Source: Vitis vinifera (lineage: Eukaryota; Streptophyta; Magnoliopsida; Vitales; Vitaceae). From it: a stretch of 64,000 nt of DNA. The notes beneath the pieces are model-generated. The model was given only the letters and a program-made list of their open reading frames with translations. It was not told the DNA's origin and did no database searches. This document shows, in pieces, positions 12,250 through 23,436 of the stretch. The translations under genes were made by a program, and so were the position numbers. The stretch spans positions 17,121,501-17,185,500 of the forward strand of contig NC_081812.1 in the NCBI RefSeq assembly GCF_030704535.1, given 5' to 3'. The number at the start of each line of letters is the position of its first letter. The first letter of the stretch is position 1.

Positions 12250-14440
12250 CGTGAGTAGAATTGTGGAACTCATTCGCACTCAGAAGTGCAAGTATCAGGA
12301 AGATGTTGCATTAACGGTAATCTTATCTGATTACGCGTTGGATATTTATCAAAGAATGCACGGGATTTTTGGGTGTCAACCAAGAAAAATATCTTACAAT
12401 TCACTTCTTAATGCTTTCATTCAGTCCAATAAATGGGACCACGCCTAGTCGTTTTTTGTCTACTTTGAAACGGTGGGTTGTTCTCCAAATTTGCAAACCT
12501 ATAATATTTTGATCTAACATTTCTTGTAGGAATAAGCAATTTGAGAAGGCCAAGGAACCGTTGAATTGGATGTGGGAGCAGGGTTTGAAACCTTATGTTT
12601 TTAGCTACGGTACTTTGATCAATGCGCTCGCGAAGAACGGTTATATGTCAGATGCGTTGAATTTGTTCGATGAAATGCCTGAAAGAGGGGTAACCCCTGA
12701 TGTGACGTGTTATAACATTTTGATTGATGGGTTTTTCAAGAAAGGTGATCTTTTGGATGCTAATGAGATTTGGGAGAGGTTGTTTACCCAAACGTTCTTT
12801 CTTATAACGTTATTATTAATGGTATCTGTAAATGTCGGAAGGCTTGATGAGAGTTTGGAGATTTGGCGTAGCATGAAAGAAAATGAGCGAGTACAGGATT
12901 TGTTTACTTACAGTACTTGTGTGGGTCGGGGAATCTTGATGGGGCTATAAGAGTTTATAAAGCAATGTTCAAGGGTGGGGTATCTCCAGATGTGGTTGTA
13001 CATAATACAATGCTTAATAGGGATTGTCGGGTGGGGAGAATTAAGGAATGTTTGGAGTTGTGGAAGGTAATGGGGAACGATGGTTGCTGTAGTATTGTCA
13101 GTTACAACATACTGATCACTAATCAGAGGGCTGTTTGAGAATAGGAAGGTGGATGGAGCAATTTCAATTTGGGAGCTCTTGCCAGAGAAAGGTTGCTGTA
13201 CAGATTCCACAACGTATGGAATCTTGATTCATGGATTGTGTAAGAACGGCTACTACTCGAATTAGGCTTTATCAAGCTTAGAAGAGGCAGAAAATGGTGG
13301 ACCTGATTTGGATACGTTTGCATGTTCATCGATGATTAGTGGATTAGGCAGAGAAGGAAGATTAGATGGAGTGGTTGGTATCCTTGATAGGATGACTAAG
13401 CATGGCTGTAGACCAAATCCTCGTGTTTGTAATGCAGTCATTAATGGCTTTGTCCGAGCTTCAAAACTTGAGTATGCAATTCGGTTTTTTGGGGGTATGG
13501 TCAATAACCTTGTGAAGGAAATGCTGCAAAAAGGGTGGAAGCCAGACACGATCACATATAGCTTGTTGATGAATGGCCTTTGTCAAGGCAAGCTTGACAT
13601 GGCCCTCAACTTCTGGTTCCAAGCCCTTGAGAGAAGGGTTTCAAGCCAGATGTGAAGATGCACAAGGTTATAATTCATGGGCTCTGCTCTTCAGGAAAAG
13701 TTGAGGATGCTTTGCAGCTATATTAAAAAAACGAGGCAATGGAACAGTGTTCCAGATCTTGTGACCCACAATACTATCATGAAGGGTTTCTATAAAGTAA
13801 AAGATTTTGAAAAGGCACCAGAGATTTGGGATTGCATTTTACAAAATGGTCTACTACCAGATATCATCCCCTATAATATTACCCTTGAGGGTCTTTGTTC
13901 TTACTACAGAATCAGGTGCCATTGGATTCTTGGATGAAGCAGTAGATCGTGGAGTTCTTCCAACTGCTATCACATGGAACATACATGTCAGGGAAGTACT
14001 TGATAATAGGGCTTTGACATGATTCTTTGGGCATGAAATATCATGGGAGTAAGTTTTTGGCTTCTTGTGTTTTTTCTTGTCGCATATATGCCAACAATTG
14101 TTGCTTCTGAATATATTCCACATATCCCTTTCACAAGTTAAAAATGGTCTACAACCAGATACAGTCTCCTATAATATTTACACTTAAGGGCCTTTGTTCT
14201 TGCTACAGAATATCAGATGCCATTGGATTCTTGGATGAAGCAGTAGATCATTGGGTTCTTCCAACTGCTATCACATGGAGCATGCTTGTCAGGGCAGTGC
14301 TTGATAATAGGGCTTTGACATGATTCTTTGGCCATGAAATATCATGGGAGTAAGTTTTTAGCTTCTTGTGTTTTTTCCTGTCCAATATATGCCAACAATT
14401 GTTGATTCTGAATATATTCCACATATTTCTTTCACAAGTT
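12250..14440 (+). pseudogene. PPR protein pseudogene (At3g09060-like), 5'-truncated and frameshifted
   Basis: Consecutive plus-strand segments encode pentatricopeptide repeats in colinear order: 12251-12448, about 12480-12520, 12561-12950, 12917-13138, about 13138-13265, 13308-13655 and 13677-14022. Signature stretches include YNILIDGFFKKGD, PDVVVHNTM, NAVINGFVRASKLE, TYSLLMNGLCQGK and AITWNI. The layout resembles P-class organellar RNA-binding PPR proteins, and from memory the closest type is Arabidopsis At3g09060. At least six frameshifts or stops break it. About 35 residues (one repeat) are missing near 13505. The N-terminus is absent because the Gypsy LTR abuts it. The last part is duplicated (13843-14440). 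It cannot encode the full protein. Confidence 0.85.
13843..14440 (+). repeat. 298-bp tandem duplication of the PPR pseudogene 3' end
   Basis: Unit 1 (13843-14140) and unit 2 (14141-about 14440) align throughout with a 298-bp offset. Each holds the end of the last PPR repeats, the stop in gctttgacatga and about 100 bp of 3' flank ending cacaagtt. Small differences separate the copies. Confidence 0.9.
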
Positions 14441-14569
14441 TTCACGCATGCCTCAATCCCAAGGAATTACTCACATGGGGATATTTTGGACTTGTAAACT
14501 TATGTTTTTCTTTGAAAAGGTTTGTGACAAGCTTTCAAGTTCCATTGGAATACTAAGGAAAGCAATAAA

Positions 14570-14812
14570 GTAAAGGAAAATGAATTTTTTATGTTTTGTT
14601 TCACCATGGAAAGTACAAATGAAAGTTAAATATAAAATTTTAAATTATTTATTCTTTATATATAAGGGTTAAACAAGTGAAATTAAAGTAGGATATAAAA
14701 ATAATTTATTGATTTTAATTTTTTTTTTTGACTTTTTCTTTCCATCTATTTTTCCTCTCTATTTCTTTTTCTTGTATTTTCCCTTAAACTTTTTAGAAAT
14801 CAAACATAACCT
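14570..14812. mobile_element. Second, left-truncated copy of the AGGTTATGTTTG MITE
   Basis: The interior (aaattatttattctt ... ataaaaataatttattgatt) and the right end (aatcaaacataacc) match 7070-7214. The left terminal repeat is not recognisable. Confidence 0.6.
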
Positions 14813-15955
14813 TGATGTTTATCAGCCTTTTCTCTGCTTATTTTAGTTTTTGGGACTCTGAAGTCATTTCCCAATATTATGTCCATTATTGCAGGTTGAT
14901 TTTAATCTTTTTTTAAAAAAAATTTGTCAACTGTTAAGAGTCAAGACCAATTCATCCAGTTGATGAAACGATCAGTCCAGTGAGAGAGTCAGTCTGCTAA
15001 AACAAGAATTCTACTTGGCTCTCATCGAATGTCATTCATGTAAGTTTATGTATCACCAGAAGCTGAATGGAAAATCATTCTTTGAACTATAAGCATGTTG
15101 GAATGCCAAATACAGTGGCACATGTACTTACCAGCAGTTGTGTATTCTCCACTCAGAATCCTGTAAAAGATTAGGGGCATCTACCTGACCTTATATACTG
15201 CCTGGATTATTAACCTGAGTAGTGTTGTGTTTGGGTTGGGGGCAGGTTGGGGGTGTGGGAGGGAATTATATCCTCATTTCTAGGTTTTAGTTTCATTACA
15301 GAAACCTCCTTATATACTTTTGAAAATACATTGATCCCCCAGTTAGTAATGAAGAAATGGAGTGAAACTATGTTGGCAACCTTTTTTATAACTTTATGTT
15401 GTTTGGTCTCCCTTGTAACTAAGCTTCAAGGGAGGGGAGAGTATCTTTTTAAAATTGAGGGAGGCCCCTAAAGCTAAACTGAGTTCATCAAATGCGGGTG
15501 TATTCTTGGGGTAGCTAGAAATAGCTTGCCAACTTGGATATGTCGGGTAGAAAACATTACGCATTTGTCTGCTATTTGTAGCTTGCCCATACTACAAAAA
15601 CGGTGTCAAAGAAATCAAAATATGTATCTAGATCTCTTTGCATCAATCTTTAAATTGTTCTAAACCTGATATAAAAGCTTGAGTTATGATTATTATTATT
15701 ATTATTATTCCCAATATCATGATGGAGCAGAATTCATCATAAAGCATCATAATGTGGTAACCCAGTTACCTGGGTTTTGGTGATTGTAGAGTTATCATCA
15801 AGATCAAATGTTGATGATGCAAAAGCCAAGTGGCCTGATGTATCAAACCCAACCAGTGAGACTTTGGTTGGGGTTATTGTATCATGCTATATTGATCCAA
15901 GATAGTGGAAAATTATATGTAAGAAATTAATTTACAACAGGGGAAATAAAGGATT
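14813..15955. other. Intergenic DNA, no gene seen
   Basis: Short frames only (for example 15247-15471, 74 codons, with no recognisable domain). An (ATT)n microsatellite lies at about 15690-15712. Confidence 0.5.
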
Positions 15956-16828
15956 TCACTTGTTTTCTTCCTCAGTCTTTTCCTTTTCTGTTCTTTCTGC
16001 TTCTGTTGTCATCCTCTGCTCATAGATGAATTGAGAAAGCAAAGCCACCAAAATTGCCCCCAGAACTGCAACTTTCCGCCAATCAGATGAAGGAGAGATC
16101 AGATTGTCAATGATCCCGATGACTAGCACCGCAACTAATGCAAGGTAAATGTTCCTTCTGATTTTTGATCCAGCATTTTCTTTGGTTAGCTCTCTAATCT
16201 TCTCCATTTCCTCCTTAGCTTCTGCTTTTTCTTTAGTTGTCCTTTGCCTCAGGTTCTTGAAGAACAGCCCTTCATTCCTTTCTTTCTCAATTTGACCTTC
16301 GAAGTCTGCTAACTTCTTCTCATTATTTTCTATCTCCAGTCTGCTCATCTCTGAGGATTCCTGGAAGGCTTGCATCTGACTCTCCATGTTCTCCATAATC
16401 TGCTAATCACAAATGAATAAGAAGTGGTATTATCATCCGAAGCAAGACCCTTGTATCTCTATGCATTGGATGGGTATATAAGAAGGTGAACAGACCCTAG
16501 TGCCAGCTTCTTCGAGTTCTTTGAGTGCATTTTCTCCTATCTGATCAAACTCAGCATTGGCCTCTTCAGCAAATTGAGTTAGATAAGCTGACCTCTCATC
16601 CAAGTAGTCAGTGAGACGGACTTTCTGAGCCTGAAGCATGGCGATTCTGGCAAGAAGTTCCTGCTTGCGAGAATCTCCTTCAGGTAATGAACCATCTGAT
16701 GGACTCGAATCATCGTCGTTGGACTTGCAGAGGGAGAGAGTAGACCGCTTCTTGGGCAGTCTTCTTGTGTGGAAAAGCACGTATTTGGTGGAAGTGAAGG
16801 AGGTTTGAGTGGCTTTGAGGGCAATCAT
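15956..16828 (-). CDS. Small chloroplast membrane protein with coiled coil (unknown function)
   Basis: Two exons, 16828-16496 and 16399-15956, joined by GT-AG at GGCACTAGG/GTCTGT and TTAGCAG/ATTATG, give a 258-residue protein. Residues 1 to about 35 are Ser/Thr/Arg-rich with almost no acidic residues and resemble a chloroplast transit peptide. About 55-205 is highly charged and likely coiled coil. Two hydrophobic segments follow (NIYLALVAVLVIGIIDNLI, then VAVLGAILVALLSQFIY), and the C-terminus is a short charged tail. I read this as a plastid membrane-anchored coiled-coil protein. From memory it resembles the uncharacterised Arabidopsis gene beside At3g09060, which would fit the PPR relic next door. 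A purine/pyrimidine-rich 5' leader lies at 16830-16905. No function is assigned. Confidence 0.8.
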
Positions 16829-17623
16829 CTATTCCCTTGTTTTTGCTGTCGGATGGAGAGACGAGAGAAGAGAGGAGAGAAGAGAGAAAGGAGGGGAGAA
16901 GATGATTTATATACACAAGGAGTATTTTGAACCTCCCATTGAATGTACATTATCCCTTTCCATTATTATATAATGTTTATCGTTGAAAAGTGAGGTGAAG
17001 TAGTCACAATATCTTTCCCTGGGGAAAAGTGTCACAGTCTGAGACACTGTTTCCTTTCTCTTCTTTTTCTTGAATTCGCGTTAAGGCCCAAAGAAGATAA
17101 TATATTTTCGTTCTGCAATCTGCATCACACATTCACACGACAGTATACTGGTCCGTCCGTTTGTGGGGCTATTTTTTCACACTTCTTTTTTTCCTTATTA
17201 TTAATTGGTGGATAGGGCCGCTGCTTGGGTGGGGCCTTTTGGGGACACAACTAAGAACAATATAACCATTTTAAATTGATGAATGGCAAGTAATATAAAA
17301 GATATACATTTAAATTTTATAATATGAAAAAAAAGGTGAGCAATAATAGTACTACGGAAAGGAAGAAAAATGTTCTTTCTTCCTTTTTTTTTTTTTTTTA
17401 CCTTCACATTTGTGAATGCAAATTAAGTCAAAGTTTGACATTAAGAACATCGAAACTAGGAAATTGACAAATACTTTATAATCAAGACTCAAACACAATA
17501 CTTACAAGAACTTCAATAATATTCAAGGAAAAGAAAATTAAATCTTGAAGTTGAAACACCATGCCCACAACCATATAAAGGATATAGAATAAATAACAAC
17601 CCAATTACACTGCTCGATGTGTG
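16829..17623. other. Intergenic region between two minus-strand genes
   Basis: 16830-16905 is a GA-rich strand likely to be the 5' UTR of the upstream gene. A T/A homopolymer lies at about 17382-17400. The part near 17624 should hold the 3' UTR of the transporter. No other gene is seen. Confidence 0.5.
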
Positions 17624-20014
17624 TCAGCCAGGACGGCCAGTCACCTTCTTGTAAGTATACCATTTTGCGATCCAAAGATACACAAGGAAGTTGAGCAGGC
17701 TAAGAATGGCCAATAGCCAATAGAAATAGTCCAGATGACCCCTATTCATATTATCTGGAATCCACCCCATCTTCCCATTTCTTGTAGTCACTTTATTCAC
17801 AATTGTAACTAGCAGAGTACTTAAATAATTTCCCAATGCATTAGTTGTGAGTGACAGAGCCGAGCACAAACTTCTCGTGGCATCGGGCGCTTGGTCATAG
17901 TAAAACTCCAATTGTCCAATGAAGGTAAAAACTTCTGCACAACCAATCAAGAAATACTGTGGGACTTGCCAAAATATTGACATGGGGATGTACTCAAGAT
18001 CATAGTAGTTATGCTTCCTCACATAGTTGAGCCGAATAACCTCCAAAATCCCAGCAACAATCATGGAAATAATGGAAATAACAAGCCCAATACCCATTCG
18101 TTGCAGCTGAGTGAATCCCCGTTCATGTCCTGTGAACTTCCTAGCAAATGGAACAATGATTCGATCATAAACGGGTGCCCAAAAGATAACACTGAGAGTG
18201 TCAAAGAGAGAGAGGGATGCTGATGGAATCTTGAAGTTGGGGCCCATGTGTTGGTCCATGGTGTTGCCTTGCAAAACAAACATAGTACTCATTTGACTAT
18301 AGACAGTTGAAAAGAGTATTCCAGTTGCCCATACTGGAAGCAACCGGAGGATGGACTTGAGCTCTTCAACTTGGGTCACTGTGCAGAGTTTCCATGGGTT
18401 ATTCGAGCTCTTCACATGGTCGCTTTCAACCTCTACAGCAGCCTTGTCAAAAAATCTGGGATTGGATAATTTTAATCAGGATCCCAATTGAACTATCAAG
18501 ATTAGTAGGTATGGATCATCAATCAGAGACTGCATAGAACTAAAGCTGTAAAAGAAAAATGCAAAACAAATGTTGCAGCTCCTATGTTTGTATCAGTTTC
18601 GATACCGTGTTTTAACAATTTATTGAAATACATTTTTTTAAGTACTTGACAAACAAAAAATTGAAATTTTGAATCAAGGAAAAACAGAGAAGACTAGGCT
18701 AGCTAATGAATTTCACCTAGTTTGCTGATTATCATAAAACCTTGGAAAAAGACGGGGGTAAGTCATGGAATTTCACTAAATAAATAACTCAAAAGTAACA
18801 TCTAGTAGTATTCCACATACCTCAATTTTTCAGTGTGTTCAAGTTTGCAACTTCCTTTAATATTACTTTCTGCATCTTTAGTCTCATAAAGAAGAGACTT
18901 ATTATTGGGAACTTTCACATGATATTTCCTTGTGGATGCAACCAGAACCTGGCAAATTCGCGTTAGAGGACTCCCTCCAGGTTTTTGAAGCCGGTACATC
19001 CTGCTACCTGAAAAGAAAGACACAACTGCAATGGCCATTGCAACTGCAGGGATCCCAAACCCCCAACCCCAACCCACATTCATTTGTATCCAGACCAAAA
19101 CTGAGGAAGCTATAAGCGCTCCAACGTTTATGGAAAGGTAAAACCAATTGAAGAAAGAGCTCTTCTTCTTCTTCTCAGCCTCATCATTCACATCAAATTG
19201 ATCAGCACCAAAGGATGAGACGCATGGCTTGATTCCACCCGTTCCAAGAGCAATTAAGTATAGTGCTATAAAGCATACTGCACTTTGTAATTTAGTTGGG
19301 TCACAACCATTATCATCGCATGATGGCCTTAGTCCTTTAATTGAAGCAGTCATGGTTAACAACACCATTCCCTATAACAACAACAAATATTAACATTCTT
19401 TATTTTCAGATGACAAATAATAGTACTTTATAGTTAAGCTATCCTATTAAGTTAATTCCTAAGCACTTTAATGTACCCAATTCAAGATTTTCTTACACAA
19501 GAAAGAGCAAAATACTTTTAGGCTTTGAAATAAACTTACACAGAAATAGATGATTGAGAAAATGGCAATTATCCAAAATCTTCCGAAATATGCATCAGCC
19601 AAAAATGCTCCTATCAATGGGGTGATATAGCAAGTCCCTGACCAATTTGTGACATTGTTTGAGGCAGTCACATTTCCCTGGTTGAGACGTATCTGGAGGT
19701 AGTTAACCAGATTGGTACTCATCCCATAGTATGCCAACCTTTCACAACATTCATTCCCTGTAAAAATATATTAGGTTAAACATGGTCATCAAGCAAAACA
19801 CCCAAAAGGACAGAAACAAAACACTATTACAAATAAAACATTAGTAAATGGAAATGTATAAATAATGATAGAGTAAGAGATAAAACATATAAAACTTTAG
19901 AACCATACCAAGGATAAAGCGGCAAGCCTTCCATTGTCCAGTTTTCTTCTTATTAGCAGGTTTGTTGTGGATATTCATTGTCCCATCTTTTGTGTACATG
20001 TCGTCTTCTGCCAT
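17624..20014 (-). CDS. NPF8/PTR-type peptide transporter (PTR1-like)
   Basis: Four coding exons, 20014-19909, 19757-19540, 19371-18821 and 18455-17624, splice in frame to 568 residues, the usual length for plant PTR/NPF proteins. Visible family features are the [10 protein letters not shown] motif (ExxER, residues about 38-46), [32 protein letters not shown], and [25 protein letters not shown] near the C-terminus. Twelve membrane helices are expected for this MFS family. Sequence character is closest to Arabidopsis PTR1/PTR5 (NPF8.1/8.2), proton-coupled di- and tripeptide importers of the plasma membrane; substrate is inferred. The start was taken at [12 protein letters not shown], as in relatives. 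An upstream in-frame GTG is part of the leader. A 5'-UTR intron (20864-20042) is likely from AAG/GTATGT and TTGTAG/GTGAG. It is the tandem paralogue of the gene at 23437-25492. Confidence 0.92.
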
Positions 20015-20041
20015 GGTATTCTCGCTGTGTTTCTGACTCAC

Positions 20042-20864
20042 CTACAATTTCAGCATGAACAATTCTAAAACAATGATATTTGATAGAAGAATTTGATTTG
20101 ATTTGATTTTTTACTTAAAAAAATATTGCATTCGAATTGAAGGCACAAAGAAGTCAGTCTTCTAAATGGAAGGATTGGAGTGACACTTCTTTGAATTGCC
20201 ACTATATTGTTAGCACACTCTTTCCGCAAGGTCAAAAGATAAAATATTGATAGGCATATGGTATTGTCTTCCCTTCCATACCCGATTTTTAAACATGAAA
20301 TGACCAGAGAAACACCCAACCAAATCAGGATATGCACGAGTGAAAAGGCCTAAATTTTCAAAGTTACTGCAATTCCCATTAAATATATCATTTGCTAGAG
20401 AACAACAATGGGACAACAAAGAGACACAATCGGCAACTGAATCCATGGATCAACTTTAACAAAAACCCATCTTCAGATCAAACTTCCAACCCAAAATTGT
20501 ACAATCAACAACATTTTTTTTCTACTCTTATTGTGACATATATCAAAAAGAGGAGTAAAAAAAACATTGGAGTCATAATTGTGGAAACCCACCAAATAAC
20601 ATAGCAGTTGATGGGATAAGACGATAGGGCAATAATCCAAGAATTAAAGAAAAAACATATTCGGCATCCATTGTTCACAGACTCCTTACTCTTGGGATAA
20701 ATATATCTGGATATTCCAAAGGTTATTGAAGATTAAAGAACAGACCCATTGAAGAAGAATCAACTATGGAGCAGCCAGAAAACAATACCACCGACATGAC
20801 TGCATGCACATGCATAATTAGAGACGAACCTCGAGAAAGAAGGGGAGAGAGAGATGAGACATAC
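20042..20864 (-). other. Probable 5'-UTR intron of the PTR1-like gene
   Basis: On the minus strand CTCAAG/GTATGT (20864) and AAATTGTAG/GTGAGT (20042) fit donor and acceptor consensus. The 27 bases after the acceptor lead straight to the start codon. The interior has no conserved coding frame. Confidence 0.55.
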
Positions 20865-21235
20865 CTTGAGTGAAAATCAGAAAGTAGAAGGCAAGTCTCA
20901 GTGAGAGGGTAGGGTTTTGGGGCAGAGGGAATGCGAGAAAAACCAGGAGATCGAGCCCGGTTCGCCTTCCAATCTCCTGCAAGATATGGAAAGATATCAC
21001 ATCGCTGTCCATCTGTTGCCTGTAAGGCTAAATATTCCAAATAGAAGGCATATATTTTCATCTTTTTGCAGTGGTATCCTTGGATTTGTGCTATATTCTT
21101 ACTTGCTCCCCGTCTCTACTCTTTAATTGCGGAAAGGAAAATTAGGAAAAAATAAATTACTATACAAAAAATTAGAGATTTTTAAAATTTTAAAATTAAA
21201 AGAGGACGAGAGTGAATGGAAGTAGCAAACGCGTG

Positions 21236-21440
21236 TGGAACAACCCCCTAATTCATGGATGATGAACCCATTTGATTGGATAGTGACAGTACGCGCTTTG
21301 AGTTGCAGGTGTACTATGTGTGCGAATATTGCTGAAATTGGAAATCCTAATAAAAGGAATCTCCTTTTCTCGAAGGTTGTCTGTTGGGATACTGAATCTC
21401 CAACGACGCGTTTCCCATGGAAGGCAATTCCTAAATAATC
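21236..21440. repeat. Non-coding block duplicated near the PTR pair, copy 1
   Basis: This block shares with 22965-23140 the strings gattggacagtgaca or gattggatagtgaca, tttgagttgcaggtgta, ggaaatcct and gttgggatactgaatc, in the same order and spacing. It lies about 370 bp upstream of the inferred leader of the PTR1-like gene. Confidence 0.7.
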
Positions 21441-22329
21441 TGGGTATTTCTGCAAAAATAAAGAATTTATAAATATTTATTTATTTTTTTTTTATAAAGA
21501 GATTGTTTTAAAAGGTAAAGATATTTTCATATTAGGTAAATATATTTTATTGTAATGTTTTTGGAAGATATTAGCGGAGGGTCCTTGGAATAGAGGGATA
21601 TAAAAATGAGGGATGTGAAATTAATGTGCTGATAAAAGTGTTGATCCCTTTTCGGAAAAAGTGGAAAATGGAATTTCAGGTAGTTTTTAGAATTTAAGTT
21701 TACCATAATAAATCAGTCAACTAATTAAAAAAAATTGAATTTTGAATTTTGAATTAAGGATATTTTCAAAAATTAATTATTAAGTAGAAGGTTAAAATTT
21801 TGAGATTTTTAAAATAATTAAATATAAATTAGTAGATAATGATGTTTCATTTAAAAATTATCTATAATATAAAGCATGTTATATCTTACAATATAAATTA
21901 AAGATGACTTTTCCTAATATGAACGAGAATTAAAAAAAGATATGAACATTAAATAGATTGTGTGGAAGTTTTTATTTGTTGTTTTTATTTTATTTTATTC
22001 AAAGCCTAGTATATTAAGGATAATTATTATTCCTTTAATTAAAAATAATTTTTAGTGTTTTTTGAAATCCAAATATATTGAAGATAAATATTATTCATTT
22101 AATAAAAGCTATTTTAAAATTAAAAAAAAATAGAGGGGCAAAGTTTCTATTATATTTTAGAATTAATTAATTAAAATTGATGAACTCATATTTGTGAATT
22201 TAATCATTTCCATGTTTTTAGTTGAAGAGTAATATATTTTTGATATAATGCTTTTAATTATTTCAAGTATTTATATATAAGTTTTAATAAGATGTTATTT
22301 TTATGAGAAAAGAATGAGATCATTTTTAT
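21441..22329. other. AT-rich intergenic DNA
   Basis: No gene, only short AT-rich frames. Confidence 0.55.
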
Positions 22330-22490
22330 CATAAGTATTGTTTTAGAAAATAATTGTATAAATATATAGAATGATTAAAAATAAGGTATTGTATATAAAA
22401 TTTATTTTTAGAATATTTAAAAAAATATTAAAATAAATTAAAAATATTTTATCTTCCCACAAATAAATTTTTGTTTTACAAAGCATTAAT
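22330..22490. repeat. Partial copy of the AT-rich fold-back repeat
   Basis: ttgttttagaaaataattgtataaatatatagaatgatta and the following residues match the cores at about 5035 and 5445. The outer arms are missing. Confidence 0.6.
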
Positions 22491-22939
22491 TTGATGCAGT
22501 AGGAAGTTACTGGCTTTGACAATATGGTCCTACACAAAAAGAGGGCGACATCATAGTAATAATTTGAAATTTAATTTTTTTTTTTATAATAAAAAATATG
22601 TAAATTTAAAACAGATAAAGGGAATTACAAAATAAAATCTTATTAAAACAGGACTGCAATAGCAAATTTCCATTTGGAGTAGACAAGCTGTCAGGTATCC
22701 AAATACAAAAGCAATGGTAGGTCAAAGCCTTTATGGCACCATGTGGACTTAACACAGAACTATAAATCAGCTCCGCATGAACCACTCACTGAGCTTGACC
22801 ATGTGATAGGATTAGGTCAAAATATTACTCGGCTCTGTTCTCACTACTCCAGCTCTGTTCCTTAATGGGTATAAACATCAACTCTGTCAACTTCTTATGG
22901 CAGCCCTATACTCACTACACTCAAGGGTAAGGCCCGGAG

Positions 22940-23140
22940 ACTATATAGGGTAACGCGTGAAAGGTCCAAATTCGTGGATCTTTTGGTATTGATCACATGT
23001 GATTGGACAGTGACAGTGTACCATTTGAGTTGCAGGTGTATGTAAACATGGCTCGAAAGGGAAATCCTTGCTTGTAAACGGGATCTCCCTGTCTCGCAGG
23101 TGGTTTGTTGGGATACTGAATCCCAATGGCAGGTTGCCTA
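22940..23140. repeat. Non-coding block duplicated near the PTR pair, copy 2
   Basis: It aligns with 21236-21440 (see that entry). It lies about 300 bp beyond the 3' end of the second PTR gene and upstream of no intact gene. Confidence 0.7.
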
Positions 23141-23436
23141 TGTTCCAATTAAAAATTTAAATATATAGACGCTTCCTAGATGAATAAGGTCATAGTAGGA
23201 GAAGAGGAGTAAATTTTTATCTAACTATATTATGCATACAAAAAATTCAAAACTTAGACTAGTAAAAGGACAGCATTTAACTAGAGAATTGCATAATTAT
23301 GTAATTTAGCATTGTTGAAGTTATAACAGGAATTAATAGGTTTGGTTTAAGTAATTAAACCAAATATGCAAGTCGAAAAGTGAAGGCAAACAACTTGCTA
23401 AACCCATGGAAAAGATGATCCAGCAGATGGACCGCA

